Part shown: one piece after another, positions 52,431 to 59,645 of the stretch
Numbering within the stretch: position 1 is the stretch's first letter
How the letters are laid out: every line of letters begins with the position of its first letter
Source: Fusobacteriaceae bacterium
Lineage (GTDB): Bacteria; Fusobacteriota; Fusobacteriia; Fusobacteriales; Fusobacteriaceae
Length of the DNA stretch: 59,645 nucleotides
Assembly: GCA_031289425.1 (NCBI GenBank)
Contig: JAITPM010000002.1
Span: 1-59,645 of the forward strand
Direction: 5' to 3'
Made by a program: the position numbers and the translations under genes
Notes under the pieces: model-generated
Seen by the model: only the letters and a program-made list of their open reading frames with translations
Database searches by the model: none
What the model was told of the DNA's origin: nothing

Positions 52431-53807
52431 ATGTTAGAAAAATTTTTTCATTTGAAAGAAAGAAAAACAAATATTAGAACAGAAGTGATAGCCGGTATTA
52501 CTACTTTTATGACAATGGCATATATTTTGGCCGTTAATCCAAATATATTAAAAGATGCCGGAATGGATGCAGGAGCAGTATTTACAGCAACCGCTGTAGG
52601 TTCGGCATTTGCTACGATTTTGATGGCTTTAATGGCAAATTACCCCTTTGCACTGGCACCGGGTATGGGATTGAATGCATATTTTGCTTATACTGTAGTA
52701 GGTCAATTGGGGTATAGTTGGCAAGTTGCATTAGCAGCAGTATTTGTAGAAGGAATTATTTTTATAATTTTATCTCTTACAAATGTAAGAGAAGCCATAT
52801 TTAATACGATTCCTATAAATTTGAAATATGCAGTTTCTGTAGGTATTGGATTATTCATAGCTTTTATTGGATTGCAAGGAGCCAATATAGTGATTGGGAA
52901 TCCAAATACTAAAGTCGCTCTATTTTCATTTAAATCTTCTGTTGCAAATGGTTCCTTTAATAGTGTTGGGATTGGAGTAATCTTAACTATGATTGGAGTA
53001 GTTTTAACTGCAATATTACTTATAAAAAATGTCAAAGGCGGAGTACTTTTCGGAATATTAGCTACTTGGATATTGGGTATCATATGCCAAAAAATAGGTT
53101 TATATGTACCAAATCCTGGATTGGGAATGTTTTCTTTGATTCCAAGTTTTTCACAATTTGGCAGTATCCCTAGTATACGACCAACACTTGGTGCACTACA
53201 ATTTGATGGTATAGCATCTATAGAATTTGTAGTAGTCGTATTTGCTTTCTTATTTGTAGATTTATTCGATACTTTGGGCACATTAATAGGAGTAGCTTCC
53301 AAAGCTGATATGCTTGATGAAAATAACAAATTGCCTAGAATAAAAGGCGCATTACTAGCTGATGCCATTGGTACCAGTGCCGGAGCAATATTAGGTACCT
53401 CTACAGTTACGACCTATGTTGAAAGTGCATCAGGAGTGTCTGAAGGAGGACGAACAGGTCTGACTGCTTTTGTTACTGCAATATTATTTTTATTATCATT
53501 ATTTTTTGCACCAATATTTTTATCTGTCCCGGCTTTTGCTACTGCACCTGCTTTGATTGTAGTAGGATTTTTCATGTTTACATCAATTGCAAAAATTGAT
53601 TTCAAAGATTATTCAGAAACTATCCCCGCATATATTTGTATTATAGCAATGCCGTTTGCTTATAGTATCTCTGAAGGAATAGCTTTTGGAATTATATCTT
53701 ATGTATTGATAAATGTCTTAACAGGAAAAGCTAAAGAAAAGAAAATTAGCCCGTTGATGTATGTTCTGACAATAATATTTTTAATAAAATATTTTATACT
53801 TTCTTAG
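52431..53807 (+). CDS. AzgA-type purine (guanine/hypoxanthine) permease
   Basis: The product is 458 residues with about 12 hydrophobic segments. Family signatures are the N-terminal LKERKTNIRTEVIAGITTFMTMAYILAVNP, PFALAPGMGLNAYFAY, FVDLFDTLGTLIGVASKAD, GTSTVTTYVESASGVSEGGRTGLTA and IAMPFAYSISEGIAFG. These place it in the NCS2 AzgA/PbuG group, which imports hypoxanthine, guanine or adenine with protons. AGGAGG precedes the ATG. It is divergent from the YheO-like regulator. Confidence 0.93.
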   Translation: MLEKFFHLKERKTNIRTEVIAGITTFMTMAYILAVNPNILKDAGMDAGAVFTATAVGSAFATILMALMANYPFALAPGMGLNAYFAYTVVGQLGYSWQVALAAVFVEGIIFIILSLTNVREAIFNTIPINLKYAVSVGIGLFIAFIGLQGANIVIGNPNTKVALFSFKSSVANGSFNSVGIGVILTMIGVVLTAILLIKNVKGGVLFGILATWILGIICQKIGLYVPNPGLGMFSLIPSFSQFGSIPSIRPTLGALQFDGIASIEFVVVVFAFLFVDLFDTLGTLIGVASKADMLDENNKLPRIKGALLADAIGTSAGAILGTSTVTTYVESASGVSEGGRTGLTAFVTAILFLLSLFFAPIFLSVPAFATAPALIVVGFFMFTSIAKIDFKDYSETIPAYICIIAMPFAYSISEGIAFGIISYVLINVLTGKAKEKKISPLMYVLTIIFLIKYFILS

Positions 53808-53868
53808 TAAAATCATATAATATATATTTTCTTAGATAAATTTATGATAACTATAGGGGGTATTAAAA

Positions 53869-54372
53869 ATGGCTGATCAATCGAAAATTAAGGTAGAGAG
53901 TGAAAAAAGCGAAAATGATTTTGCAGTTGAATTTTACTATAAAGGACAATCCTTATCTGTCACAGAAATGGAGAAGGATGATTATCCCAAAATTTCTGCA
54001 TACAATAATATTACAGGATTACAAAATTATAAGAAAAAAGTAATAATAGTTGTAATAAGTACAGATACAATAGGACATAACGAAGCAAATCTAGGTCGGA
54101 TACTTATGAAAAATTTTTTAGTATCATTAAACAATATGGAAAATCTTCCAAAAACAATAATTCTTTACAGTAGCGGAGTAAAATTGGCATGTAAAGGTTC
54201 TGAATATTTATCTGACTTGAAACAATTGGAAAAAAAGGGAGTAGAAATATTTTCTTGTGACCTATCGTTAGATTTTTATGTATTAAAAGAAAAATTGTCT
54301 GTAGGAAAGACAATAGACATGTATTCTATCGTAGAAAAGCAGATGTTATCAGATTTAATCATAAAACCATAA
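53869..54372 (+). CDS. YedF/DsrE-like protein lacking the usual cysteine motif
   Basis: The product is 167 residues. It matches the C-terminal DsrE-like domain of YedF-type 'selenium metabolism' proteins: IVVISTDTIGHNEANLGRILMKNFLVSLNNME, PKTIILYSSGVKLACKGSE and a C-terminal MYSIVEK segment. Where those proteins carry CGTCLDFY, this one has CDLSLDFY, so the second cysteine is lost. The N-terminal TusA-like domain is reduced to about 45 residues without its CPxP motif. Sulfur or selenium transfer is therefore doubtful. The start follows GGGGG and lies 62 bp after the permease gene. Confidence 0.7.
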   Translation: MADQSKIKVESEKSENDFAVEFYYKGQSLSVTEMEKDDYPKISAYNNITGLQNYKKKVIIVVISTDTIGHNEANLGRILMKNFLVSLNNMENLPKTIILYSSGVKLACKGSEYLSDLKQLEKKGVEIFSCDLSLDFYVLKEKLSVGKTIDMYSIVEKQMLSDLIIKP

Positions 54373-54374
54373 AT

Positions 54375-54416
54375 TAAAGCGGGTAAAGTTGTTTTACAAA
54401 GACTTTTCCCGCTTTA
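54375..54416. terminator. Bidirectional terminator YedF-like / pgsW
   Basis: TAAAGCGGG and CCCGCTTTA form a 9-bp stem, extended inside by AAAGT/ACTTT, between converging genes. Confidence 0.88.
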
Positions 54417-54447
54417 TTATTTTATAAAACATAATTTACAAAATAAT

Positions 54448-55506
54448 TTATATTAATTTTTTATGTATATTTTTTTTATATTTTAAAATAATTATAAAAA
54501 TAATAAACAATCCTATTATCAAAAAATTTGAAAATTTATCTTTAGTGTTTTCATAATAGATATCAGATGTTCCCATTTTGGGCATTGGATACGGGTCATA
54601 ACTTAAATTAAAATATATGCATATATTTTTTATATTTAGTAAGTACAAAACCGGTATGTTGTCTGATAAAAATTTACCAACTAATCCATCATCAACATCT
54701 GTATTTTTATCCAATAAAATATGTGAATTATCTATTTCAAAATATTTACCACCTGTTGCTAATAGATTTCCACCTATATTTATAAAGGCTTTAATGTTTC
54801 CCTTGGATTTATAAAAATCATATCTCTCATTCAAACTTTCATTAAAATCTTCTTCATAAAAAAATTTTATATTATATTTTTTATTTTTTTCTATTATTTT
54901 TAATTTTACATCTTTTTCAAATTCTTTTCCTATATCGCCTACTCCACCCAAAGAATATCCTATACTTTTATTTTTTATTATATTCTTGGAATAGAGTGCG
55001 TTTTCCATATCGAGATATGTAAATTCTACTAAATTACCTCCAAACATAGATGCACCAACAGAGTTAACTATCACCCCTTTCAATCCCAGAGTATCCAATG
55101 CTGATATCAATGCAAAATTTAATGCCGGAAAAGAACTAGACAGATTAGCAGCGACAATATCGCCTTTCTTCAATTTTAATTCTTTGAATATTTTTACAAA
55201 TATTGCAGCAAAATCTGGATTTGTAGTTGTCCTTTTAGCAGGTAAATCTCCTAAAGTAGTTGTGATATCGCTCCATTCGTCTCCTACGATACCGGTATTA
55301 TTTATATCTATAGTTTTATCAATTGTTATTCCGGCATTTAACCTTTCTTCTTTTATAACCTCTATTATATTATGCATTTTTTTATAAGCCAAAATCATTT
55401 CCTCATAATATATATTTTCTTTTCTGGAAAATTTAGGTTTTATAATATATTGTATAAATATAAAAATAATTGCAAAAATTATAAAGTACAATTTATTTCT
55501 TTTCAT
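54448..55506 (-). CDS. pgsW: Poly-gamma-glutamate system protein (PgsW-like)
   Basis: The product is 352 residues. It has an N-terminal membrane segment (LYFIIFAIIFIFIQYII), a large soluble part with GIVGDEWSDITTTLGDLPAKRTTTNPDFAA, LSSSFPALN and the Gly-rich NIGGNLLATGG, and a C-terminal membrane segment. The family is named from its place next to pgsB and pgsC; its biochemistry is not established. It follows pgsC by 16 bp. The symbol is assigned from context and pattern. Confidence 0.75.
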   Translation of the reverse strand: MKRNKLYFIIFAIIFIFIQYIIKPKFSRKENIYYEEMILAYKKMHNIIEVIKEERLNAGITIDKTIDINNTGIVGDEWSDITTTLGDLPAKRTTTNPDFAAIFVKIFKELKLKKGDIVAANLSSSFPALNFALISALDTLGLKGVIVNSVGASMFGGNLVEFTYLDMENALYSKNIIKNKSIGYSLGGVGDIGKEFEKDVKLKIIEKNKKYNIKFFYEEDFNESLNERYDFYKSKGNIKAFINIGGNLLATGGKYFEIDNSHILLDKNTDVDDGLVGKFLSDNIPVLYLLNIKNICIYFNLSYDPYPMPKMGTSDIYYENTKDKFSNFLIIGLFIIFIIILKYKKNIHKKLI

Positions 55507-55522
55507 AGATAATTACCCCAAC

Positions 55523-55963
55523 TTATATAAAGATTTCAACGATTGATTTTATAAAAATAGATAAAATGACAAGAGAAGATAGAGGGTAGATCAGGCCATT
55601 TTTATCAATATCATTTGCTAATATACCCGGAATGATGCTTCCGATAATCGTATCATTGAAAAAATAGATATCATACTCACTTATAAAAAAAATATTTAAA
55701 GATTTTAATATATATCTCAATACAAATCCCAGTAACATACAGAGTGCAAATTTTCTTTTACCGTATATAATAGCAAAATTTGAAATTAATTTAACAATAA
55801 AATAAATAAAAATACTCACTAAAATTGTGACTAATATTTTTTTTGGGTTATCCAAATAAATAGCAAAATAAGCCGGTACTATAACCCCACCGGGAGAAAT
55901 TCCGGTCAATTCTGAGAAAAATATGCTCAAAACAATACCTAATATAATAATATTATTATACAT
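55523..55963 (-). CDS. pgsC: Polyglutamate synthase membrane subunit PgsC/CapC
   Basis: The product is 146 residues with about four hydrophobic segments. The hallmark is FSELTGISPGGVIVPAYFA near the N-terminus. In Bacillus CapC/PgsC works with CapB/PgsB to extend and export poly-gamma-glutamate. The start at 55963 is chosen because it overlaps the end of pgsB (ATGTATAA) with GGGGA 8 nt upstream. An earlier ATG at 55978 is possible. Confidence 0.85.
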   Translation of the reverse strand: MYNNIIILGIVLSIFFSELTGISPGGVIVPAYFAIYLDNPKKILVTILVSIFIYFIVKLISNFAIIYGKRKFALCMLLGFVLRYILKSLNIFFISEYDIYFFNDTIIGSIIPGILANDIDKNGLIYPLSSLVILSIFIKSIVEIFI

Positions 55964-57122
55964 TAAAAATATCCCCATATTCTAAGAAATAATTTAAAAT
56001 CTTTTCACCATATCCATAAATATTGCCAACAGCAATAATATCTAAATCTTCATTGATATTATTGATTAAATCGTCCAAAGTGTTTTCATCTTTTATTGTC
56101 AAAACATTATTTTTATCTATATTATTATTGATTAATTGATTATAAAATAAATTCTTGATTTCGCCGGATATCAATATTTTAGAAAAAATATCTTTATGTT
56201 CCAATACAAAATTTATATATTGCTCACTGCGGTTAATCCTATCTTTTCTATTATTTATAAGGAGATATTTTTTATTATTCAATATTTTCTTTTCAGATAA
56301 TCGATTTATAATAATTTTGGTAGAATCCGGGTCATTAGCAGCCATGGCATTTATAAAAAATATATTACTATTAGCCTTATTTATAATTTTTATGACCTGT
56401 AAAGTTCCGGGGTCTCTTTTATAAGTCTTCATTCCATTAAATGCTATGTCGTTATCTACACCTAAATATTTGCAAATTTCTAAAGAGATAGCAACATTTT
56501 CATAAAAATCTATTTTTTCATATTTTTTTATATATTTTGGATTACATTCTACTAAACATATATTAGTATCTAATTTATCAGCTTTTTTTTTGAAAAAATC
56601 AAAATATTTATCAGATAAAGTAAACAATATCCCATTTCTGGGAATACTATTGGATAAAGATTCTGCTATACTGTCCAACTCATTTCCCATAACATCCAAA
56701 TGGTCATAACGAACATTTGTTATGACAGAAATATCTGATTTTAAAATTTTATGCTCACAAATATATTGTAATTTTGGATTAATAGCCATACACTCAATTA
56801 TCAAAATTTCTGCACCACTTCTAACAGCCCAATTAATTGTTTTAATTTGCTCTATTATATTAGCTTTTCCCTGTCTGTTTATTATCTTTTCTCCAAAGTC
56901 TGTATCTATAATTCTCGGAGATGTTCCTGTAACTTTAGTAAATACCTTATAACCACCGGCTCGCAATCCCGCATCAAGTAATCTGCAAACTGTAGATTTA
57001 CCTCTTATTCCATTTACATGAATAACATATTTTAATTTTTTTCTATTTTTAATCAATATTAATTTTTCAAATATTATATAAATCATATAAATAATAAATA
57101 ATATAAAAATTAATCTTTCCAT
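55956..57122 (-). CDS. pgsB: Poly-gamma-glutamate synthase ligase PgsB/CapB
   Basis: The product is 388 residues. A membrane anchor (LIFILFIIYMIYIIFEKLIL) is followed by a Mur-ligase-like ATP domain with HVNGIRGKSTVCRLLDAGLRAGG (P-loop at about 37-45). TGTSPRIID, ECMAINP, ITNVRYDHLDVMG and FINAMAANDPDST follow. It activates glutamate and forms gamma-amide bonds. Fusobacterium nucleatum is known to make polyglutamate with homologues. Its ATG directly follows the stop of the deacylase gene upstream, and its end overlaps pgsC by 8 bp. Confidence 0.93.
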   Translation of the reverse strand: MERLIFILFIIYMIYIIFEKLILIKNRKKLKYVIHVNGIRGKSTVCRLLDAGLRAGGYKVFTKVTGTSPRIIDTDFGEKIINRQGKANIIEQIKTINWAVRSGAEILIIECMAINPKLQYICEHKILKSDISVITNVRYDHLDVMGNELDSIAESLSNSIPRNGILFTLSDKYFDFFKKKADKLDTNICLVECNPKYIKKYEKIDFYENVAISLEICKYLGVDNDIAFNGMKTYKRDPGTLQVIKIINKANSNIFFINAMAANDPDSTKIIINRLSEKKILNNKKYLLINNRKDRINRSEQYINFVLEHKDIFSKILISGEIKNLFYNQLINNNIDKNNVLTIKDENTLDDLINNINEDLDIIAVGNIYGYGEKILNYFLEYGDIFNV

Positions 57123-57794
57123 TTATTTTATCTCCAGATAATCATATACCGAATTTAAGATTAAGTCCAATTTATCACTTCTTTCAGAGAGACTTTCATC
57201 TTTTGAAAGTTCTATAGTCAAAACAGGAATATGTAGATTATCAGAAATTTCTTTATTAAATGTCCCATCCATAGAAGATACTATTGGAGTAAATCCCAGA
57301 TTTACTATATCCAATGTGAGTATATGAAAATCACTTGGCATGTTTTCATTAAAGATGACAGTATTTCCCATATACAAATTCGGATCTTTATTTTCATCAT
57401 AATTATGAGGAGATTCATGTAAATCCAAAATTAGAATTGGGTTATAATTTTTTATTATTTTTACTATCTCTCGAGCTTTTTTATGTGCTCTATTATCACC
57501 TTTTTTAAAAAATACTCTATTTAAATCATCCATGTAATATTCTGTTCTCGTATTATTTTGTATAGCTTCTTTGTTTGCCTCGGGTATTAAAAGTATACTC
57601 CCATTTTTAGGAGTATACTTTTTTAATTCTTTTACTTTGATTATACCTGAAATTTCATTACCATGGATTCCGGCAGTAATAACTATTTTAGGATTTCCAT
57701 TCCCGATAATAAAATATTCTATTTTTTCAGTATTCATAGAAAAAACAGTTATTATATTTACAAAAAAATATATAATAAGCAATTTTTTTTTCAT
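57123..57794 (-). CDS. Exported M14-type zinc hydrolase (AstE/aspartoacylase-like), short
   Basis: The product is 223 residues. A signal peptide (KKLLIIYFFVNIITVFS) is followed by a zinc site, GIHGNEISG with His and Glu, and ILDLHESPHN with the third ligand. The end, VLTIELSKDESLSERSDKL, has the catalytic Glu. This is the succinylglutamate desuccinylase and aspartoacylase branch of M14. Being exported and directly upstream of pgsB, it could trim or release polyglutamate, in the place where Bacillus has CapD or PgdS. That role is inference. Confidence 0.8.
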   Translation of the reverse strand: MKKKLLIIYFFVNIITVFSMNTEKIEYFIIGNGNPKIVITAGIHGNEISGIIKVKELKKYTPKNGSILLIPEANKEAIQNNTRTEYYMDDLNRVFFKKGDNRAHKKAREIVKIIKNYNPILILDLHESPHNYDENKDPNLYMGNTVIFNENMPSDFHILTLDIVNLGFTPIVSSMDGTFNKEISDNLHIPVLTIELSKDESLSERSDKLDLILNSVYDYLEIK

Positions 57795-57867
57795 ATTTCA
57801 CCGTATTCTATGATTTTATATTTTATGTTCTTTATAAATAAAATCTTGTTCATCAAATAATATATTT

Positions 57868-58998
57868 TTAATTATTTATTTCTTTTAAATAATTTCCGAT
57901 ACCATTATTCATAAGTTCTTCATAAGTGGGAATTCCCGTTATCTCTACTTTTTTATCCGGTTCATTTTCTCCCATAACAATAACAAATTGAGCAACTCCC
58001 GCCAGATGTCTACCTACTCTTTCTTCTAAAGGATGACCACTCTCATCAAATGGAACAAATAACCTTCCCAATTTTTGTGCTGCTACATATGTTGGATCCT
58101 TTCCTGTAAGCGCCAAAGCCTCATCTGTTCTACCTCTAAGCCTACCTTGAGAAGCATTAGCAGTCTCCATCAGTACAGCATATGTATCAGTGTAATCTCC
58201 CAGTTCTCTATGTGTAAGGCCGTGCAAAGATACAGGAGATTGCTCTAGCCCAATTGATATATCTTCAAATTCGAGATTCATTACAACTTCAGAAGCAATA
58301 GGCATCGCATTTTCATGAGATACTATGGCATTTATAACAGGGTATTCCGGTGATGCTTCATGCAAATCAATAGTGAGATCGACTTTATTGACTTTTATAA
58401 ATTCTGTAACTGCATACGCCATTTTTTCTGTGAAAGTACCATCCTTTCTTCCTGGATATGCTCTGTTTATATTTCTTGTCTCATTTCCTGAAAGATGTTG
58501 ACCGGAAGTTGCGTGAATATAGACATCCGGGTCAGGCCATTGATCCAACGGATTCGTAGCACGAGATCCATATCGGAACCATCTTTCTCCATAAGGAGTC
58601 TTTATATGGTATCGTTGTGGAGCTCCTTCCTGTGGGTCATTATGTGTAAGTCCGCTCCCATTAGTTCTCGGTATCACATATAAAGTGCCTTTATCTACTT
58701 TTACATTTTCAATAAGCAAAACTGCTGCCATTAGACCAGAAGGCTCATTCCCATGTGTTGATCCAAGAACTAAAACACTACCTCCGTCTTCTTTCCCTTT
58801 TATTACATAAATTTCACTATCTCCAGAAGTTCCTTTCAATGCAGGCAGATAATCACTAAGTCTCTGAATAGATGTAACTCCCTCACCTTCTACTATTGTT
58901 TCTGGTTCTCTCATTTTTAAAAATTCCCTTCCTGCAAAAAAAGCTATACCTAGAGAGAGAAAAATCAAAAATATTCCTGTAATTTTATTTCCTTTCAC
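57868..58998 (-). CDS. Membrane-anchored M14-type zinc hydrolase (AstE-like), long
   Basis: The product is 376 residues with a GTG start after GGAGGGAGAA. An N-terminal segment (ITGIFLIFLSLGIAFFAG) anchors it with the rest outside. The zinc ligands are STHGNEPSG and TIDLHEASPEYP. The catalytic region is VLMETANASQGRLRGRT. It is a second enzyme of the same fold as the next gene, but longer and with many inserts (RWFRYGSRATNPLDQWPDPD). It lies in the permease-pgsB operon. An amide of glutamate or a related N-acyl amino acid is a reasonable substrate guess. Confidence 0.8.
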   Translation of the reverse strand: MKGNKITGIFLIFLSLGIAFFAGREFLKMREPETIVEGEGVTSIQRLSDYLPALKGTSGDSEIYVIKGKEDGGSVLVLGSTHGNEPSGLMAAVLLIENVKVDKGTLYVIPRTNGSGLTHNDPQEGAPQRYHIKTPYGERWFRYGSRATNPLDQWPDPDVYIHATSGQHLSGNETRNINRAYPGRKDGTFTEKMAYAVTEFIKVNKVDLTIDLHEASPEYPVINAIVSHENAMPIASEVVMNLEFEDISIGLEQSPVSLHGLTHRELGDYTDTYAVLMETANASQGRLRGRTDEALALTGKDPTYVAAQKLGRLFVPFDESGHPLEERVGRHLAGVAQFVIVMGENEPDKKVEITGIPTYEELMNNGIGNYLKEINN

Positions 58999-59007
58999 TT
59001 CTCCCTC

Positions 59008-59151
59008 CTATTTTATCAAAAGTATTCTCAATATCAATGGAATTATTACAAGAGCAGCATTAAATTGTTTCATTAGATTTTTTTCAGACAAAAGATTTAA
59101 AACTACCATAATGAGCACATAAGTCGCTATAGCCAAATATATATATAACAT
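59008..59151 (-). CDS. 47-residue membrane protein in the polyglutamate cluster
   Basis: The product is 47 residues and missing from the ORF track because it is short. It reads MLYIYLAIATYVLIMVVLNLL, then SEKNLMKQFNA, then a second hydrophobic segment ALVIIPLILRILLIK, so it is a two-span hairpin. AGGAAGG lies about 8 nt before the ATG. It fills the gap between the permease gene (15 bp upstream) and the long M14 gene (9 bp downstream). It is likely a small subunit of the permease, by position only. Confidence 0.65.
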   Translation of the reverse strand: MLYIYLAIATYVLIMVVLNLLSEKNLMKQFNAALVIIPLILRILLIK

Positions 59152-59166
59152 AATCTTATCACCTTC

Positions 59167-59645
59167 CTAATATATAATAGAACCCAATTGATTAGAAAAA
59201 ATTATTATAATTACAGAGTAAACTATAATAAAAACAGCTGGGACCATTGATTTTTTTAAAATCGGTGTGTACTCTTTCATCCCGACTACTTGAGCAGCAA
59301 ATATTCCAGCCAGTGCAGTCGGAGGCATCAAATCTCCAAGAGAAGCAATTAATGATATTGCAGAAGCAGTAATAATTTGATTTTTGGCCAAAAAAACCAT
59401 TAAAAATGGTACTCCTAATACTGATGCCGCTCCAAAAGATGATACTGCACCGAATAATGGAATAGTTATAGCCAAAGCTATGTACACTAATACTGATGGC
59501 ATGCTTAAACTCTTTACAACTATAAAACCTCTGACTCCGGTCAAAGTCATAACTTGAATAAACATTCCGACACCCATTAATATTCCTAATACGGGAAGAG
59601 CTTGATTGATAGCCTCTTTTGATACCTTAAAAAAATTAATTTTTT
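59167..59645 (-). CDS. Permease, C-terminal part (runs off window)
   Basis: The frame is open through the right edge; the track start at 59577 is an internal ATG, since upstream codons (KKLIFFKVSKEAINQALPVLGILMG) continue in frame. At least 159 residues are visible, with about five hydrophobic segments. The motif FGAASVLGVPFLMVFLAKN, the segment LIASLGDLMPPTALAGIF and a C-terminal span point to an ion-transporter/TRAP-large-subunit type of permease. It is the most upstream visible gene of the polyglutamate operon. Confidence 0.6.
   Translation of the reverse strand, partial: KINFFKVSKEAINQALPVLGILMGVGMFIQVMTLTGVRGFIVVKSLSMPSVLVYIALAITIPLFGAVSSFGAASVLGVPFLMVFLAKNQIITASAISLIASLGDLMPPTALAGIFAAQVVGMKEYTPILKKSMVPAVFIIVYSVIIIIFSNQLGSIIY

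Noticed and set aside
1-59645. CRISPR arrays, tRNA genes, rRNA genes, insertion sequences
   Set aside because: No direct-repeat array, no cloverleaf-like conserved tRNA segments, no rRNA sequence and no transposase product were seen in gaps or ORFs. A covariance-model scan would be decisive for RNA genes.

Overview
The window looks like chromosome of a low-GC, outer-membrane-bearing anaerobe of the Fusobacteriota. This is an inference from gene content: a FadA-type coiled-coil adhesin precursor, an OmpA-family protein with a glycine zipper, a PgsB/PgsC polyglutamate synthase cluster, a rpmJ-rpsM-rpsK-rpsD-rpoA-rplQ block, a four-cysteine adenylate kinase, and very AT-rich intergenic DNA. I see no rRNA, tRNA, CRISPR array, transposase or integrase.

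Layout. 1-3.5 kb: a divergent repressor/Cro-like switch with two GTGTC-N7-GACAC operators, a small beta-repeat protein, and an Ada-AlkA fusion translationally coupled to Ogt (alkylation repair). 3.7-6.8 kb: an RpiR regulator, a permease and a nitrilase-fold amidase. 7-10 kb: single genes (DUF4240-type lipoprotein, ABM monooxygenase, membrane protein, OmpA-family protein). 10.2-14.9 kb, minus strand: murA-rlmB-leuS. 15-17.8 kb: tandemly duplicated hotdog thioesterases, a FadA-like adhesin, and a SurA-N-like protein with a long acidic tail. 18-24.4 kb: coaE, U32 protein, pgpA, cinA and a DAK2-DegV fusion. 24.5-25.2 kb: remnants of a PRTase-like gene and a SLOG-like gene. 25.4-26.3 kb: cysK.

26.6-39.7 kb is the most distinctive block. 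A permease, a class III CoA-transferase, an acyl-CoA dehydrogenase and EtfB/EtfA form one operon behind a sigma-54 type promoter. An SDR, a second GntP-like permease and a thiolase form another operon, also behind a sigma-54 type promoter. Between them lie two tandem paralogous PAS-AAA+-HTH enhancer-binding regulators. Palindromic candidate enhancer sites sit upstream of both promoters. The first operon has the composition of a CoA-transferase-fed enoate reduction pathway, similar in logic to caffeate, cinnamate or crotonobetaine reduction. The substrate cannot be read from the sequence.

40-47.6 kb: a second SurA-N-like protein, proBA, then adk-map-infA-rpmJ-rpsM-rpsK-rpsD-rpoA-rplQ. 47.7-52.1 kb, minus strand: a VOC protein, a radical SAM protein, an MBL-fold hydrolase, an M20 amidohydrolase, a cold-shock protein and a YheO-type regulator. 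52.4-54.4 kb: an AzgA-type purine permease and a YedF/DsrE-like protein that lacks the usual cysteine motif. 54.4-59.6 kb, minus strand: a polyglutamate cluster (permease fragment, 47-residue membrane protein, two M14-type deacylases, PgsB, PgsC, PgsW-like) that runs off the window edge.

Many ORF-track starts are too long. Where a clear ribosome binding site decides a shorter start, the corrected coordinate is used.
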